Source of the DNA: Crocinitomicaceae bacterium
GTDB lineage: Bacteria > Bacteroidota > Bacteroidia > Flavobacteriales_G > Salibacteraceae
Assembly: GCA_002707155.1 (NCBI GenBank)
Contig: PAME01000018.1
Location: forward strand, 124,001 to 188,000
Reading direction: 5' to 3'
Length of the DNA: 64,000 bases
The translations under genes were made by a program, and so were the position numbers. Shown piece by piece: positions 1 to 10,122 of this stretch; position 1 is the first letter of the stretch, and every line of letters starts with the position of its first letter. Below the pieces are notes generated by a model. It made no database searches. It had not been told where the DNA came from and worked only from the letters and a program-made list of their open reading frames with translations.

Positions 1-423
1 AGTGTCATATATTCTTGCCGAATCGGTATCGTACAATTCCGGCTGCGAAACATGGATGTAGGAACTTTTAATAACTCCTAAAGGTCCGATAATAGGGTTG
101 TCAATATTGGTAGGAGAGGCAACCTTTTCTATGTACTCTTTTTTCTCAAGTATGCCAGTAAGACTATCTATTTTGATTAAGAAATCTTCTTGAAAAATAC
201 CTTTTGTATTATCAATACCGAGCAGCAAAAAATCGTTATCGGACTCAAACCGATCGATGTGTTCCCAGTAAAATTGCAAATCCTCGTCACTAGGAGGTAA
301 AAACTTTTCGAATTTGTAATCAAATTTCACCTGTGGTATCAGGGAAATTGCCGCAAGGCTTATAAGTCCGACGCAGGCAAGGATTACAATTGACAGTGTT
401 TTTCTTAACTTATGAGTAAGCAT
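1..423 (-). CDS. RND/MMPL-superfamily permease, N-terminal part (gene runs off the left end)
   Basis: An open minus-strand frame starts at the ATG at 421-423 and stays open to base 1, so only the first 141 codons are present. It encodes a short basic N-terminus (MLTHKLRK), one hydrophobic membrane segment at about residues 9-30, then a soluble stretch with FEKFLPPSDEDLQFYW and DNDFLLLGIDN. This layout, one membrane helix followed by a periplasmic porter-like domain with an acidic F-x-P-x-D-E-D motif, is typical of the predicted RND/MMPL exporters of Bacteroidota. The substrate cannot be told. The gene is divergent from the operon starting at 601. The family call rests on recognition of the N-terminus only, because the conserved core lies outside the window. 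Confidence 0.7.
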   Translation of the reverse strand, partial: MLTHKLRKTLSIVILACVGLISLAAISLIPQVKFDYKFEKFLPPSDEDLQFYWEHIDRFESDNDFLLLGIDNTKGIFQEDFLIKIDSLTGILEKKEYIEKVASPTNIDNPIIGPLGVIKSSYIHVSQPELYDTDSARIYDT

Positions 424-565
424 AGGTATTATAAGGCCAGCAAAAGTAGTCTAATTGAAATTCTATCAAAGTTGATTTAATAAAGCGTTGTTATAAGATG
501 TTGACAGCTTAAAGGGCAGAATAGCGTTCAATCCTTAAAAAAGGTGTACAGTTTTTAGAATATAC

Positions 566-573
566 TACATTTG
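566..573 (+). promoter_or_regulatory. Bacteroidota -7 promoter box (TACATTTG)
   Basis: TACATTTG matches the Bacteroidota -7 consensus TAnnTTTG and lies 27 bases before the ATG at 601. The -33 TTG is not clear. It probably drives the 601-2797 gene string. Confidence 0.4.
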
Positions 574-600
574 ATTCTTGACTATTAAAAACAGATAATT

Positions 601-933
601 ATGAAGAAATTTAAACCCTTACTAGTTCTCAGTTTTTGCCTAGTATTTTTTGGAGGTATTGCTCAGGAAACGAATTATGTGGTAATAAAACTTTTTGAGC
701 CAATTAATGCCGCTGGAGAGATTATTATATCATATATTAAAGATAAGTCAGAGCGTATAGCAGTAGAAAAATTGGACTCTGATCATCATGAAAATAACAT
801 GAATAAACTCGTTGATGTATTCAATCGAATGAATAAAGAAGGCTTTGTACTTGTTTCTTCCGCAGCTTCTGCTCACGGAAACCCTGCCTCCATATTACAT
901 GTCGATACTTTTGTTTTCAGTCGTAAAGACTAA
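601..933 (+). CDS. Small secreted protein of unknown function
   Basis: 110 aa with an N-terminal signal peptide (lysines, a hydrophobic run, then FGGIAQ as a likely cleavage region near residue 21). The mature part is about 89 residues. The pattern YVVIKLFE, then NKLVDVFNRMNKEGFVLVSS, resembles the small DUF4177-like fold, in which a beta strand is followed by a helix and a 'N-x-x-G-(W/F)-x-L-V-S' turn; this is a resemblance only. It is the first gene of a tightly packed string, with 2 bases to the next start, so it is probably co-transcribed with the dehydrogenase and the VOC protein. No catalytic residues can be proposed. Confidence 0.7.
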   Translation: MKKFKPLLVLSFCLVFFGGIAQETNYVVIKLFEPINAAGEIIISYIKDKSERIAVEKLDSDHHENNMNKLVDVFNRMNKEGFVLVSSAASAHGNPASILHVDTFVFSRKD

Positions 934-935
934 GA

Positions 936-1733
936 GTGCATTATCAAAATAAAATATGCTGGATAACTGGAGCTTCTTCAGGCATTGGTGAAGCTATAGC
1001 GTATGAATTGGCTGGTCAGGGCGCTCATTTAATTTTATCAGCGCGAGGAAAAGAAAAGCTTTCAAGTGTGGCTGAAAAATGCATTGAAAAAGGGGCAAAA
1101 GAAACTTTTGTTTTACCCTTAGATTTAGGTAGCTCCGAAAGTATAGTTGCCGCTTATAAATCGTTTGAAGAAAAATACAATCAGCTCGATCTGCTCATCA
1201 ACAACGGAGGAATAAGTCAGCGTGCATTTTCTTCGGAAACGGACATTGATGTGGAGAGAAACATAATGGAGGTAAATTATTTTGGGACTATACATTTGAC
1301 GAAGTTAGTGTTGCCCATTTTAATGCTTCAAAAGAGCGGTCAACTCGCTGTTACTTCCAGTATCGCTGGCAAATTCGGTTTTCCATTACGAACTTCTTAT
1401 TCAGCAAGTAAACATGCGGTGCAAGGTTATTTTGAATCTCTTCGAACCGAATTGTTGCCCTATAATATTGATGTTAATATTATTATTCCCGGAAGAATAA
1501 GAACAGAAATATCGAAGCACGCATTGGACGGAAAAGGACAGGCTACAGAAAAAATGGATAAAGGACTGGATCAAGGAATTAGTCCTGAAAGTGCGGCACA
1601 GAAAATTGTCAAAGATTTAGCAAAGGGAAAAAAAGAAATATTAGTAGGGGGAAAGGAGCTACTATTGGTTTACATAAGAAGTTACACTCCTTGGTTGTTT
1701 TATAAAATAGTAAGTAGGATTAGCCCTATATAG
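936..1733 (+). CDS. Short-chain dehydrogenase/reductase (SDR, classical type)
   Basis: 265 aa NAD(P)-dependent oxidoreductase of unknown substrate. Features seen are the Rossmann glycine motif TGASSGIG at residues 11-18, the structural NNGG (usual form NNAG) in LLINNGGIS, the catalytic Ser141/142 and the YSASK box with Tyr155 and Lys159, followed by the usual PG(R/x)IRTEI segment. Length and order fit the classical SDR family, and the extended C-terminus with a hydrophobic end (VYIRSYTPWLFYKIV) resembles DHRS7-like membrane-associated members. The start is a GTG two bases after the preceding stop; no ATG lies before the glycine motif, so the GTG is chosen. It is followed after 5 bases by the VOC gene. 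Confidence 0.9.
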   Translation: MHYQNKICWITGASSGIGEAIAYELAGQGAHLILSARGKEKLSSVAEKCIEKGAKETFVLPLDLGSSESIVAAYKSFEEKYNQLDLLINNGGISQRAFSSETDIDVERNIMEVNYFGTIHLTKLVLPILMLQKSGQLAVTSSIAGKFGFPLRTSYSASKHAVQGYFESLRTELLPYNIDVNIIIPGRIRTEISKHALDGKGQATEKMDKGLDQGISPESAAQKIVKDLAKGKKEILVGGKELLLVYIRSYTPWLFYKIVSRISPI

Positions 1734-1738
1734 GTATT

Positions 1739-2797
1739 ATGGGAATTGTTATAAGCGGAATTCAGCAAATTGGAATTGGGATTCCAAATGTTCAAGAAGC
1801 ATTTGATTGGTACAGAAAACACTTTGGTATGGATATTAAAGTGTTTGAAGAAGCGGCTGAAGCTGCATTAATGTTGCCGTATACTCAAAATGAAGTAAGG
1901 AGCCGTCATGCTATTCTTTCTTTAAACAATCAGAGTGGGGGAGGATTTGAAATATGGCAGTACACTAGTCGAACTCCTGTAATGCCAGATTTTGAGATTG
2001 CAATGGGAGATTTAGGTTTAAATGCCTGTAAAATAAGAACCTATGATGTAGCCTCAACCTTCAAGCAATTTAAAAAGCTCGGTGTAACTATACTTACCGA
2101 TTTAAAAAATGATCCTAAAGGAAGCCCTACCTTTTTTCTGAAAGATCCCTATGAAAACGTATTTCAAATGATTGAAGATACTTACAGGTTTCGCAATACT
2201 GGTGATCCAACCGCGGGACCTATGGGATGCTCCATAGGAGTTACCAATATCGAAAAGTCGTTGACACTATATCGGGATATATTGGGTTACGATAAAGTTT
2301 TAGCCGATGAATCTGGAAATTTTGAGGATTTTACTGGACTAAATGGTGGCGGAGAAAAATATAGAAGAGTTGTTTTGACCCACAGTAAACCCCGTCAAGG
2401 ATCTTTTAGTAGAATGATGGGGCCATCAGAAATTGAATTGATTGTTGCTGAATATCGAAGTCCAAAGAAGATTTTTGAAGGTCGAGATTGGGGCGATAGA
2501 GGATACATTCACTTGTGCTTTGATATTAATGGAATGGATGAACTAAAAGAGCTTTGCGCGTCAAAAGGTTTTCCTTTTACTGTAGATAGTGCCAATAGTT
2601 TTGATATGGGAGAAGCCGCAGGAAGATTTTCATATATCGAAGATCCAGATGGATCGTTAATTGAGTTTGTAGAAACCCATAAGTTGCCGATAATGAAAAA
2701 GTTAGGATGGTACAAGAACTTGAAAAACCGAGACCCTAAAAAGCCTTTACCAGATTGGATGTTGAAAGCAATGTGGTACACCAGAGTAAAAAACTAG
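1739..2797 (+). CDS. Protein with two VOC (glyoxalase/dioxygenase-fold) domains
   Basis: 352 aa with two vicinal-oxygen-chelate modules. The first spans about residues 4-148 (GIQQIGIGIPNVQEAFDWY to FLKDPYENVFQMIED) and the second about 162-312 (MGCSIGVTNIEKSLTLYRD to YIEDPDGSLIEFVE). Each ends with the characteristic 'DPxGxxxE/Q' strand that usually supplies a metal-ligating acid. A C-terminal extension of about 40 residues rich in Trp, Lys and Pro follows. VOC proteins include lactoylglutathione lyases, extradiol dioxygenases and epimerases; which reaction applies here is not evident. Co-transcription with the upstream SDR suggests a small-molecule pathway, which is inference. Confidence 0.85.
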   Translation: MGIVISGIQQIGIGIPNVQEAFDWYRKHFGMDIKVFEEAAEAALMLPYTQNEVRSRHAILSLNNQSGGGFEIWQYTSRTPVMPDFEIAMGDLGLNACKIRTYDVASTFKQFKKLGVTILTDLKNDPKGSPTFFLKDPYENVFQMIEDTYRFRNTGDPTAGPMGCSIGVTNIEKSLTLYRDILGYDKVLADESGNFEDFTGLNGGGEKYRRVVLTHSKPRQGSFSRMMGPSEIELIVAEYRSPKKIFEGRDWGDRGYIHLCFDINGMDELKELCASKGFPFTVDSANSFDMGEAAGRFSYIEDPDGSLIEFVETHKLPIMKKLGWYKNLKNRDPKKPLPDWMLKAMWYTRVKN

Positions 2798-2825
2798 CAC
2801 TAATTCTAACCTTATTTGAAAAGTT

Positions 2826-2858
2826 CCCGTAATGTTAATATGACTAAACGGGTTTTTT
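2826..2858 (+). terminator. Probable rho-independent terminator after the VOC gene
   Basis: A short stem CCCGT...ACGGG followed directly by TTTTTT, 28 bases after the stop codon at 2797. The loop is long (about 17 bases) but contains a weak inner pairing. Confidence 0.5.
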
Positions 2859-2882
2859 AGGTGTTTCACCGATCATACCCTT

Positions 2883-2890
2883 TACATTTG
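2883..2890 (+). promoter_or_regulatory. Bacteroidota -7 promoter box (TACATTTG)
   Basis: TACATTTG sits 22 bases before the ATG at 2913 of the giant PKD gene and just after the terminator at 2826-2858, so this is a likely independent transcription start. Confidence 0.45.
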
Positions 2891-2912
2891 ACCCCTTAAA
2901 TAAACGAAATTA

Positions 2913-3959
2913 ATGAACACATTGCGTGTTAGTGTAGCCCTAATTTTACAGATTCTACTTCAGGTTACAGCCAATGCTCAATGTCCTCAAATTATTGATG
3001 GAAATGGAAATGCAAGCGCAACCCCTCGCTGGGTGCATTGCAATGGAACAGGCTATACGCTTTTTATTCAAACAACTATTGCTACCGGCTCCTACACTAT
3101 CAATTGGGGGGATGGTACTTCAAGTACCAGCGCTTCTTTAGTTCCGCCAACAACAGTTTCGCACACTTATCCGGCCACTCTAAGAAACTATACCATTACT
3201 TTTTCTGAACCAGGAAAAGCTTGCGTAATTACTGGATTGTTGGTTATTGAACGACCAGTAAATGCAAGTATTACAAGACCTGTGGGTTCGGGTGGTGCGA
3301 CTACTATTTGCGCACCTGGATTTTTAGATTTCATAAATTCCAGTACTGATGCATCAGTTAATACAACCTTTCGTTGGGATTTTGGAGACGGTTCTGCAGA
3401 TGTTGTTAAAGGTGCAAATGATTCAGGAGTAACCACTTCGCACACTTACTTGAGAAACACGGTGAATTGCAATACGATTGTTACGCTAGAAGCAGAGAAC
3501 TTTTGTACAACCGTTCCTTCGTTTGCTTCTGTTGGACCGATTAATATTTACGATATCGATGATGCTGGAATAACTCCAACCGCAACAGTTTTGTGTTATC
3601 CCGATACTCAAGTAGGTTTTTTAAATACGTCCAATTTAAATTGTCGCCCCCAAGGAAATACCACGCAGCGTTTCGAATACTGGAACTTTGGTAATTATTG
3701 GGGTGGTGGAGATTCTTTATTAGGTTGGCTTCCATTTGCAAACCCACCCTCACAAACCTATCAATTGAAATTTCCTGGAAAAGGAACCTATACGGTTACA
3801 ATGGTTGATAGTAATTTATGCGGAAGAGATACAACGCAGCAGACGATTGTAATTGGAGATCCTCTTGTGGCACTTTTAACAAGTGACTTAGATACCGTTT
3901 GTGCTGGAAATAGAATTCGCTTTTTTAATAACACTGCTGGAGTAGCTAACCAGTCATAA
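2913..3959 (+). pseudogene. 5' part of a giant T9SS-secreted PKD-repeat adhesin, ended by an in-frame TAA
   Basis: 348 codons beginning with a signal peptide (MNTLRVSV...TANAQC) and containing early PKD-like modules (INWGDGTSS, FRWDFGDGSADV). The frame stops at TAA 3957-3959, directly before TGG AAT TTT GGT GAT GGT, which reads WNFGDG, the core of the next PKD domain, in the same frame. Other modules have a Tyr at the equivalent site (SYWGFGDG), so TAA is one substitution from the expected TAT or TAC. As written, this fragment would be exported to the periplasm but would have no sorting domain. It is best read as one gene with 3960-7946, disabled by a nonsense mutation or a sequence error. 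Confidence 0.85.
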
Positions 3960-6900
3960 TGGAATTTTGGTGATGGTGTTTGGAGAGTTCGAAATATGAA
4001 CAACCAGAATAGAACTTTCAATACTCCTGGAACCTATACCATTCAATTGGCTGTTTTTAATACCAATGGAAGCGGCTCTTGCACCGACACTATAAGTAAA
4101 CAAATTCATGTTTTACCTGGTCCCACCTCAGCATTTACGCTTTCACCAGCACAAGGCTGTGATTCTTTATTAGTGGGTATAACGGAAAATTCAGCTGACG
4201 CAGCAAAATGGCTTTGGAACTTTGGAGATGGAACTACAGATACCAATTCAAATCCCTTGAATCACTTTTACGATACTATTGGCAATTACAACTTGTCGCT
4301 TACGGTAACGCATTCGAATGGCTGCACAGATTCGTCCACTCAAGTGGTGAATATTTTCAGTTCTCCAATTGTAGATTTTACTCCAAAAAATGTTTGTGAG
4401 GGTGTGCTTGCTTCATTTACAGATAATACGGTTGTTCCTTCTGGACAAGCGCTCGTAAGCTGGGTTTGGTCATTTGGTGATGGTGTTACAAGTGCAATTC
4501 AAAACCCCTTTCATACCTATGCTGCTTCTGGAACCTACTTACTCAAATTAACGGCTAGCACAGCCAATTGTGCTTCTACTGATTCCTTTAATATTGTTGT
4601 TGAACCAAAGCCAACTGCCGATTTTTCAATGTCAGACACTATTGGTTGTTCTCCACTTGCTTTAAACTTTACGAACACGTCCTTAATTTCGACCAATTAC
4701 ATTTGGGACTTTGGTGATGGCGATACTTCACACAAAACTACTCCGACTCACAATTTTGTGAATGCAACTGCAGCAACAGTAGGTTATAACGTTACCCTGT
4801 ATGCCAATACTGCTTTTGGTTGCTCGGATACCTTACAAAAAAGTGTTCAAGTTTATGCTGTACCTAATGCGACTTTCACAAGTACAGCAATTCCTGAATG
4901 TGGACCTTCTGAAGTTGATTTTACGAATACTAGTACGGGAGGCATTTCAAATTATTGGGACTTTGACGATGGTGACACCAGCACTGCTTCAAATCCTTCC
5001 CATACCTTTCAGAATAAGACTTTATTTATAGAAGTCTACACCGTAAAATTGATTGTTACATCTTCAAATGGCTGCACAGATACTGCTTTTCAGAATGTTG
5101 TGGTTTACCCAGAACCTATTTTCACTTTTCAATCGATTCCGGATACGGGATGCAGTCCTTTATTGGTTCAGTTTCCCTCTATAACTGGAGCAGTAGCTTA
5201 TAAATGGTACTTTGGTGATGGCGACAGCACTTTTGGTCCTTCTCCTTCGCATGTCTACACGAACTCTACCACCAATAATGTACTTTATACTGCTACACTT
5301 ATCGTAACATCAAGTTTTGGTTGTAGCGATACCAATTTGGCTACAATTTTGGTTCATCCAAATCCCACTGCTAGTTTTTCGGTAAGTGACTCTGTAAACT
5401 GCCAACCGCATGCAGTTTCATTTACAAATGTTTCTACTGGAGCGATTGCTTACAAATGGAACTTTGGAGATGGCGATACGAGTAACTCAGGAAATGCGAT
5501 TGTAAATCATACCTTTTCTCATAATCAAAGCTCCACACAGAATTATCAGGTGAGATTAATTGCTGAAACGCAAGAGGGGTGTTTCGATACAACGGTTCAT
5601 CAAGTCTCTACATTTCCTAAAGTTATTGCAGATTATCAACCTTCTGATACTGCAGGTTGTACTCCTTTGAGTGTTACTTTTAATGACAATTCCACGGGGG
5701 GGCAATTTTACACGTGGACGTTTGGGGACAACAACTCATCGGCAGCCACTTCAACTTCGCATACTTACAGGAATACAACGCTAGTTGATGAGGTTTTATT
5801 CCCAAAACTCGTAGTTTCTTCTCAGTTTGGTTGCGTTGATAGCCTTTTGGATACTATAGTAGTGCATCCGCTGCCAATAGCACAATTTAATCATCCCATA
5901 ATTAGAGGGTGTCACGAATTACAAGTGCAATTCAACAATACATCTTCCATTGCCGATACCAATAGTTGGGACTTTGGAGATGGAAATATTTTAGGGTCAA
6001 ATAATAATACGATTAATCATACCTACACCAATACCGGTACAACTAGTATTTTTAGAGACGTAAAATTAAATGTAGAAACTCGATTTGGGTGCAAGGATTC
6101 TGCCGATTCAAGAGTTGAGATCTACCCCGAGATTATTTCAAAATTTGAACAAACCGATACGGTCGGCTGCTCGCCATTAGCCATAAACTTCACCGATAGT
6201 GCTAAAGGTGCACAATTTTACATTTGGGATTTTGGAGATAATGTAAATGCAGGAAGTAAAAACACATCGCACGTGTTCCAAAATAGTTTGCTGAAGGATA
6301 CTGTTTATACGGTACAACAAAAGGTAAGAAGTGCTTTTGGTTGTGAAGATTCTAGTACGATAAAAATTCGGGTTTATCCATTACCAATAGCAAGTTTCAA
6401 CACTACGGTTTTAAGAGGTTGTCAGCCACTGCAGGTAGGTTTTACCAATAATTCAAGAATCAATGCTGAGAGTTATTGGGGTTTTGGAGATGGAGATACT
6501 TCTTTGTCAAATGGAAATACAACGCATTCATTCCAACACAATGATGTGGTAAGTAAAACATTTACAGCTCAACTAATAGTGGAGACAAACAAAGGATGCA
6601 GGGATACAACTAGCAAGCAAGTAGAAGTTTATCCGAAAATTTCGGCAGATTTCACAATTTCAGATACTTCGGGTTGTTCGGAACACGATGTAGTGTTTAC
6701 CAATGCGAGTTCAGGCGAAAATCAATACGACTGGAACTTTGGTGATGGAAATACAGATAGAGTAGGTGACCCTAGAAATACCTTTGTAAATGCTGATACG
6801 GTGAACCGCCAATTTACCATCCGTTTAAAAGTATCATCTGTATACGGTTGTGAAGATTCAGTTTTTAAAACCGTTACTGTTTTTCCTCAGCCAAAAGCGA

Positions 6901-7946
6901 TTTTTGTCGCTACTCCAGCCAATCAAAAATATCCGAATGCAACGGTTGTATACTCAAACAATAGCTCTGCAGGACCTTGGAATTATAGTTGGGATTTTGG
7001 AGATGGTAAAACCTCTGCGGTAAAATTCCCGAATGATAAATTGCACGAAACTTGGGGTGAATACAAAATCACTCTAATTGCCTCTAATCCAAAGTGTGCC
7101 GATACCGTGAGCCAAACCATTAAGATTGAACCACCTCGAGCTGTTCTTGATTTTGACGCGAGTGGAGTTGGTTGCAGTCCTTTGGTTGTGACCGTAAAAA
7201 ACCGAAGCATATTTGGCAAACAGTTTATTTGGAACTTTGGAGATGGAGGAATTAGTAATGTAGAGAATCCAGCTCCGTATATTTATAATAGACCTGGGGT
7301 TTATACTATTTCGCTTACCGTGATTGGAGAAGATAATGATGTGGTTTTAGAAACAAAAAAAGACAGTGTGGTCGTTCAGGCTGCGGCGAGGGCTTTTTTC
7401 GATTACCGACCAAATGAAGTGAATGTGCCTAATGACCCACTTATCTTATTTAATCTTTCTGACAATTCCGATAAGTGGTTATGGAATTTAGGCGATGGCA
7501 CTACTTACACGGATCAGAATCCAGAACATACTTATCAAGAAGCTGGAATTTATACAATTACTCTAATTGCGGATAACGAATTTGGCTGTGCCGATACTTT
7601 TGCGGTTGAAAGTGCTGTAACCGCAATCAGTTCAGGTTCATTGAAATTCCCAACGGGTTTTACACCAAATCCAGGTGGTAGCTCAGGTGGGAAGTATGAT
7701 CCAAGAACTTTAGACAATTCTATTTTCTTTCCAATATTTGAAGGTGTTGTGGATTATCAACTTCTTATTTTTAACCGTTGGGGTGAAATCGTTTTCGAAT
7801 CTAAGGATGTCCTTACCGGTTGGGATGGATACTATCGAGGAGGCGAAACAATGTGTGCTCAAGATGTTTATATCTGGAAAGCTACTGGAAAATACGCGAA
7901 TGAAAAAACCTTTGATGAGGCTGGAGAAATTACCTTATTGAAATAA
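3960..7946 (+). pseudogene. 3' part of the giant PKD-repeat adhesin, with type B T9SS sorting domain
   Basis: The same reading frame continues after the TAA; the first downstream ATG is at 3996. Including the 5' part there are about 18 PKD-like modules, each marked by a W-x-F-G-D-G box (WNFGDG, WSFGDG, WDFDDG, WYFGDG, WGFGDG and so on) spaced roughly 80-95 residues apart and usually introduced by 'GC(S/x)PL'. PKD domains are extracellular beta-sandwich modules of adhesins. The last ~95 residues (FPTGFTPNPGG, FNRWGEIVF, GWDGYYRGG, YIWKATGKY) form the gliding-motility-type (type B) C-terminal domain recognised by T9SS. The stop overlaps the PorP/SprF start (TAATG), as in known SprB-SprF pairs. 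Without a signal peptide of its own, this fragment could not be exported. Confidence 0.88.
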
Positions 7947-8965
7947 TGAGAGTAGTTCTAAAAATAATTGTCATTTTAGCCTTGTTTTCAAGTGGAGGTG
8001 GATATGCTCAAGATGCTCAATTCTCGCAGTTTTACGCGGCTCCATTAATCATTAATCCAGCACTAACAGGTAATACTATACAAGATCGGTTTAGCTTAAA
8101 TTACAGAAACCAATGGCCGGCAGTGCCCAACTCAAAAGCATTTACAACTTATGCTTTTTCGTATGAGCATAATTTTGAAGATTACAACAGTGGAGTTGGT
8201 GCGTTAATATATCACGATAGAGCTGGGGTAGCTGGCTTAAGGACAATAAATGCCTTGTTTAGTTATGCTTACCGTGTAAGGGTAACTCGAAAGTTTTCTT
8301 TTAAACCTTCTTTACAATTGGGGGTAACCAATCGTCATCTTGATTTCGGCGAACTAGTTTTTAACGATCAACTCCAAACAGGAGCAGCAAGTTCTGCAGC
8401 TTCGTTAGAATATGCTTCACGTTCAAAATACAGCATGGACGTAAATACCGGTATAATTGGATTTTCCACTAATTACTGGTTTGGCGTTTCTGTGCATCAA
8501 ATTAATCGCCCAGATATTTCTTTAGTTGGGAATGGGGCGCGAATAGAACCAAAGTTTTCGGCGCAAGGTGGTTATAACATTCCGGTAAAAAAAGACATTA
8601 AAAAGCGCGTAGTTTCTCAGTTAATGTTGGCAGCCAATTATAAACATCAGTCCACAAGAGACCAGCTGGATATAGGTGGATATTTTAATTATGTACCTTT
8701 TTATATGGGACTTTGGTATAGAAGTATTCCCTTGAAAAAAGCCGATCCAGCATTGGCGAATAATGATGCTGTAATTGTGGTGTTAGGTTATAAAAAGAAC
8801 GGACTGTCTATAGGTTATTCTTACGATATCACCGTTTCGAAACTTAGCACAGCAACCTCAGGTGGAGCACATGAGCTAAGTACAACCTTAGAAATTGCCT
8901 CTCGAAAAAACTTGAGTAAACGTAGAACGAGAAGTCGATTTATGATTCCTTGTCCAAAGTTTTAA
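7946..8965 (+). CDS. PorP/SprF family type IX secretion outer-membrane protein
   Basis: 339 aa with a signal peptide (MRVVLKIIVILALFSSGGGYAQ) followed by the diagnostic AQFSQFYAAPLIINPALTG motif and alternating strands of an outer-membrane barrel ending in a beta-rich C-terminus. In Flavobacterium, SprF is needed for secretion and attachment of the adhesin SprB, and PorP/SprF paralogs usually lie directly downstream of a type B sorting-domain protein. That is exactly the arrangement here, with a one-base overlap. The protein is therefore the likely dedicated partner of the 2913-7946 adhesin. If that adhesin is truly broken, this gene may have lost its cargo. Its 3' end overlaps the convergent gene at 8940 by 26 bases. 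Confidence 0.93.
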   Translation: MRVVLKIIVILALFSSGGGYAQDAQFSQFYAAPLIINPALTGNTIQDRFSLNYRNQWPAVPNSKAFTTYAFSYEHNFEDYNSGVGALIYHDRAGVAGLRTINALFSYAYRVRVTRKFSFKPSLQLGVTNRHLDFGELVFNDQLQTGAASSAASLEYASRSKYSMDVNTGIIGFSTNYWFGVSVHQINRPDISLVGNGARIEPKFSAQGGYNIPVKKDIKKRVVSQLMLAANYKHQSTRDQLDIGGYFNYVPFYMGLWYRSIPLKKADPALANNDAVIVVLGYKKNGLSIGYSYDITVSKLSTATSGGAHELSTTLEIASRKNLSKRRTRSRFMIPCPKF

Positions 8966-9479
8966 GCATTTTATTTGCTTTTGACTTTTCTCCAGCGCTT
9001 CCCGTTTTACTGATTTCCTCTAAAATTGGTTTTAGTTCATTGCAGATTTCTGGATACTCTTTAGCAAAATCCACCAGAATATTCATACACCAAGCCCGAA
9101 CAGCAATTGCAGAGGCTGGGTTTTTAAGCAATTTGAAACACTCGTCCATTAAAACCCCACTATTCTCGTCTGGAATTGGATGCGTACCGATTATTTTGAG
9201 GAAAGTTCTTCTAAGCGAGTCGGAAGAAGTAGTTGGAAGAAATCGAATCATCCTATTTAAATGCTTTGGAGTCGCACTTGGTTCAATTTGATTGAGGTGA
9301 TCTAATACCCATGCGGCTCTCCAGTCATAGGGAGCCTTTCCTTCTTCAATTACCACGAAAATAGACTCAAGCAGTTGACCATCGTTTCGGGCAATTTCAG
9401 CAATTCTCAGGACATTTTCTTTAGATCTGTCCGCGAGCAATTCTTTTTCAAGCCAAATTTTCCAATCAGTTGGCTTCAT
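8940..9479 (-). CDS. Helical-repeat (HEAT-like) cytoplasmic protein of unknown function
   Basis: 179 aa if started at the ATG at 9477-9479 (MKPTDWKIWLEKEL). A longer frame runs upstream to 9539 but overlaps the neighbouring lipoprotein, so the internal ATG is preferred. There is no signal peptide. The sequence is a chain of amphipathic helices with pairs such as DWRAAWVLDHL and AIAVRAWCMNILVDFAKEYPE, which fit a HEAT/ARM-like solenoid that would bind another protein. It starts 2 bases after the stop of the lipoprotein gene (9482-10027), so the two are probably one transcript. The function is unknown. Confidence 0.75.
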   Translation of the reverse strand: MKPTDWKIWLEKELLADRSKENVLRIAEIARNDGQLLESIFVVIEEGKAPYDWRAAWVLDHLNQIEPSATPKHLNRMIRFLPTTSSDSLRRTFLKIIGTHPIPDENSGVLMDECFKLLKNPASAIAVRAWCMNILVDFAKEYPEICNELKPILEEISKTGSAGEKSKANKMLKTLDKES

Positions 9480-9481
9480 TA

Positions 9482-10027
9482 TCAAGGAGGAGGAAAACCA
9501 GTATTGGTTATGCACGGAACTGGACCTTCCCACCCGCAACGAGGCCGGTATTCAAAAAACACGTTGTTTGAAGTTGTATCTGAAACTACAAAGGTTTGAT
9601 TGCATTGCGCCTTCCAATTAGCATAACACTCTTCATCAAACTCCCAATCGCTATTGGTTAAGCTTTTAATCATTTCTGGATCTGATTTATAGCCTTCTTT
9701 AATACAATAGCTCCCAGTAGGAAATTCTGCATTGGCAGTGCCCTCCATGTTCGTAGTCAATTTTAAAGGACTTCCTCCGTCAGTGCTGATATAAAAAACA
9801 AACTCTTTCGCGGGCTCACCTTTCATTCTTTCGTTCTCCATTTCGTCAGAGGGAGCGGCGCCTCCACAATATGGTTGAATGATTTTTACAGAAAAGCTTA
9901 TTGATTTAAGTCCCTTTTTTGATGCTTCGCTTACTTCACTTTTAGTGCCTTCAGTAGTAGCCTTTTTCTCAGAATTTTTGCAACTTAATAATGCAATAAC
10001 ACACAGAGCTGATAACAATTTATTCAT
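9482..10027 (-). CDS. Lipoprotein of unknown function
   Basis: 181 aa with a signal peptide and lipobox (VIALLSCKN, lipidated Cys16), then a Lys/Glu/Ser-rich linker to about residue 40. The mature domain has several Cys residues (IQPYCGGAAPSDEM, SYCIKEGY, EECYANWKAQC, RCGWEGPVPC), suggesting disulfides, and the YCGGAAP segment recurs in Bacteroidota envelope proteins. The beta-rich middle (LKLTTNMEGTANAEFPTGSYCI) looks like a carboxypeptidase-regulatory-like or transthyretin-like strand set; this is a guess. The likely location is the periplasmic face of a membrane or the cell surface. It is co-oriented with the helical-repeat gene that follows after 2 bases. Confidence 0.8.
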   Translation of the reverse strand: MNKLLSALCVIALLSCKNSEKKATTEGTKSEVSEASKKGLKSISFSVKIIQPYCGGAAPSDEMENERMKGEPAKEFVFYISTDGGSPLKLTTNMEGTANAEFPTGSYCIKEGYKSDPEMIKSLTNSDWEFDEECYANWKAQCNQTFVVSDTTSNNVFFEYRPRCGWEGPVPCITNTGFPPP

Positions 10028-10108
10028 AGTACAAATCTAGTATTTCAAGCCTTATATTTGGCTCCGGAAACAGAATCTATCAAATAGAGATTTCTTTCCG
10101 CTAAAAAT

Positions 10109-10116
10109 ACTTTTGT
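10109..10116 (+). promoter_or_regulatory. Bacteroidota -7 box (TACTTTTG) next to a start codon
   Basis: TACTTTTG ends 6 bases before the ATG at 10123. Since transcription normally starts 5-7 bases after this box, the M14 peptidase mRNA may be leaderless. Confidence 0.45.
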
Positions 10117-10122
10117 ATAGCT

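Noticed and set aside
8940..9539. Longer start of the helical-repeat protein at 9539
   Set aside because: It overlaps the 3' end of the neighbouring lipoprotein, and the extra residues look non-native; ATG at 9479 gives a 2-base gap.
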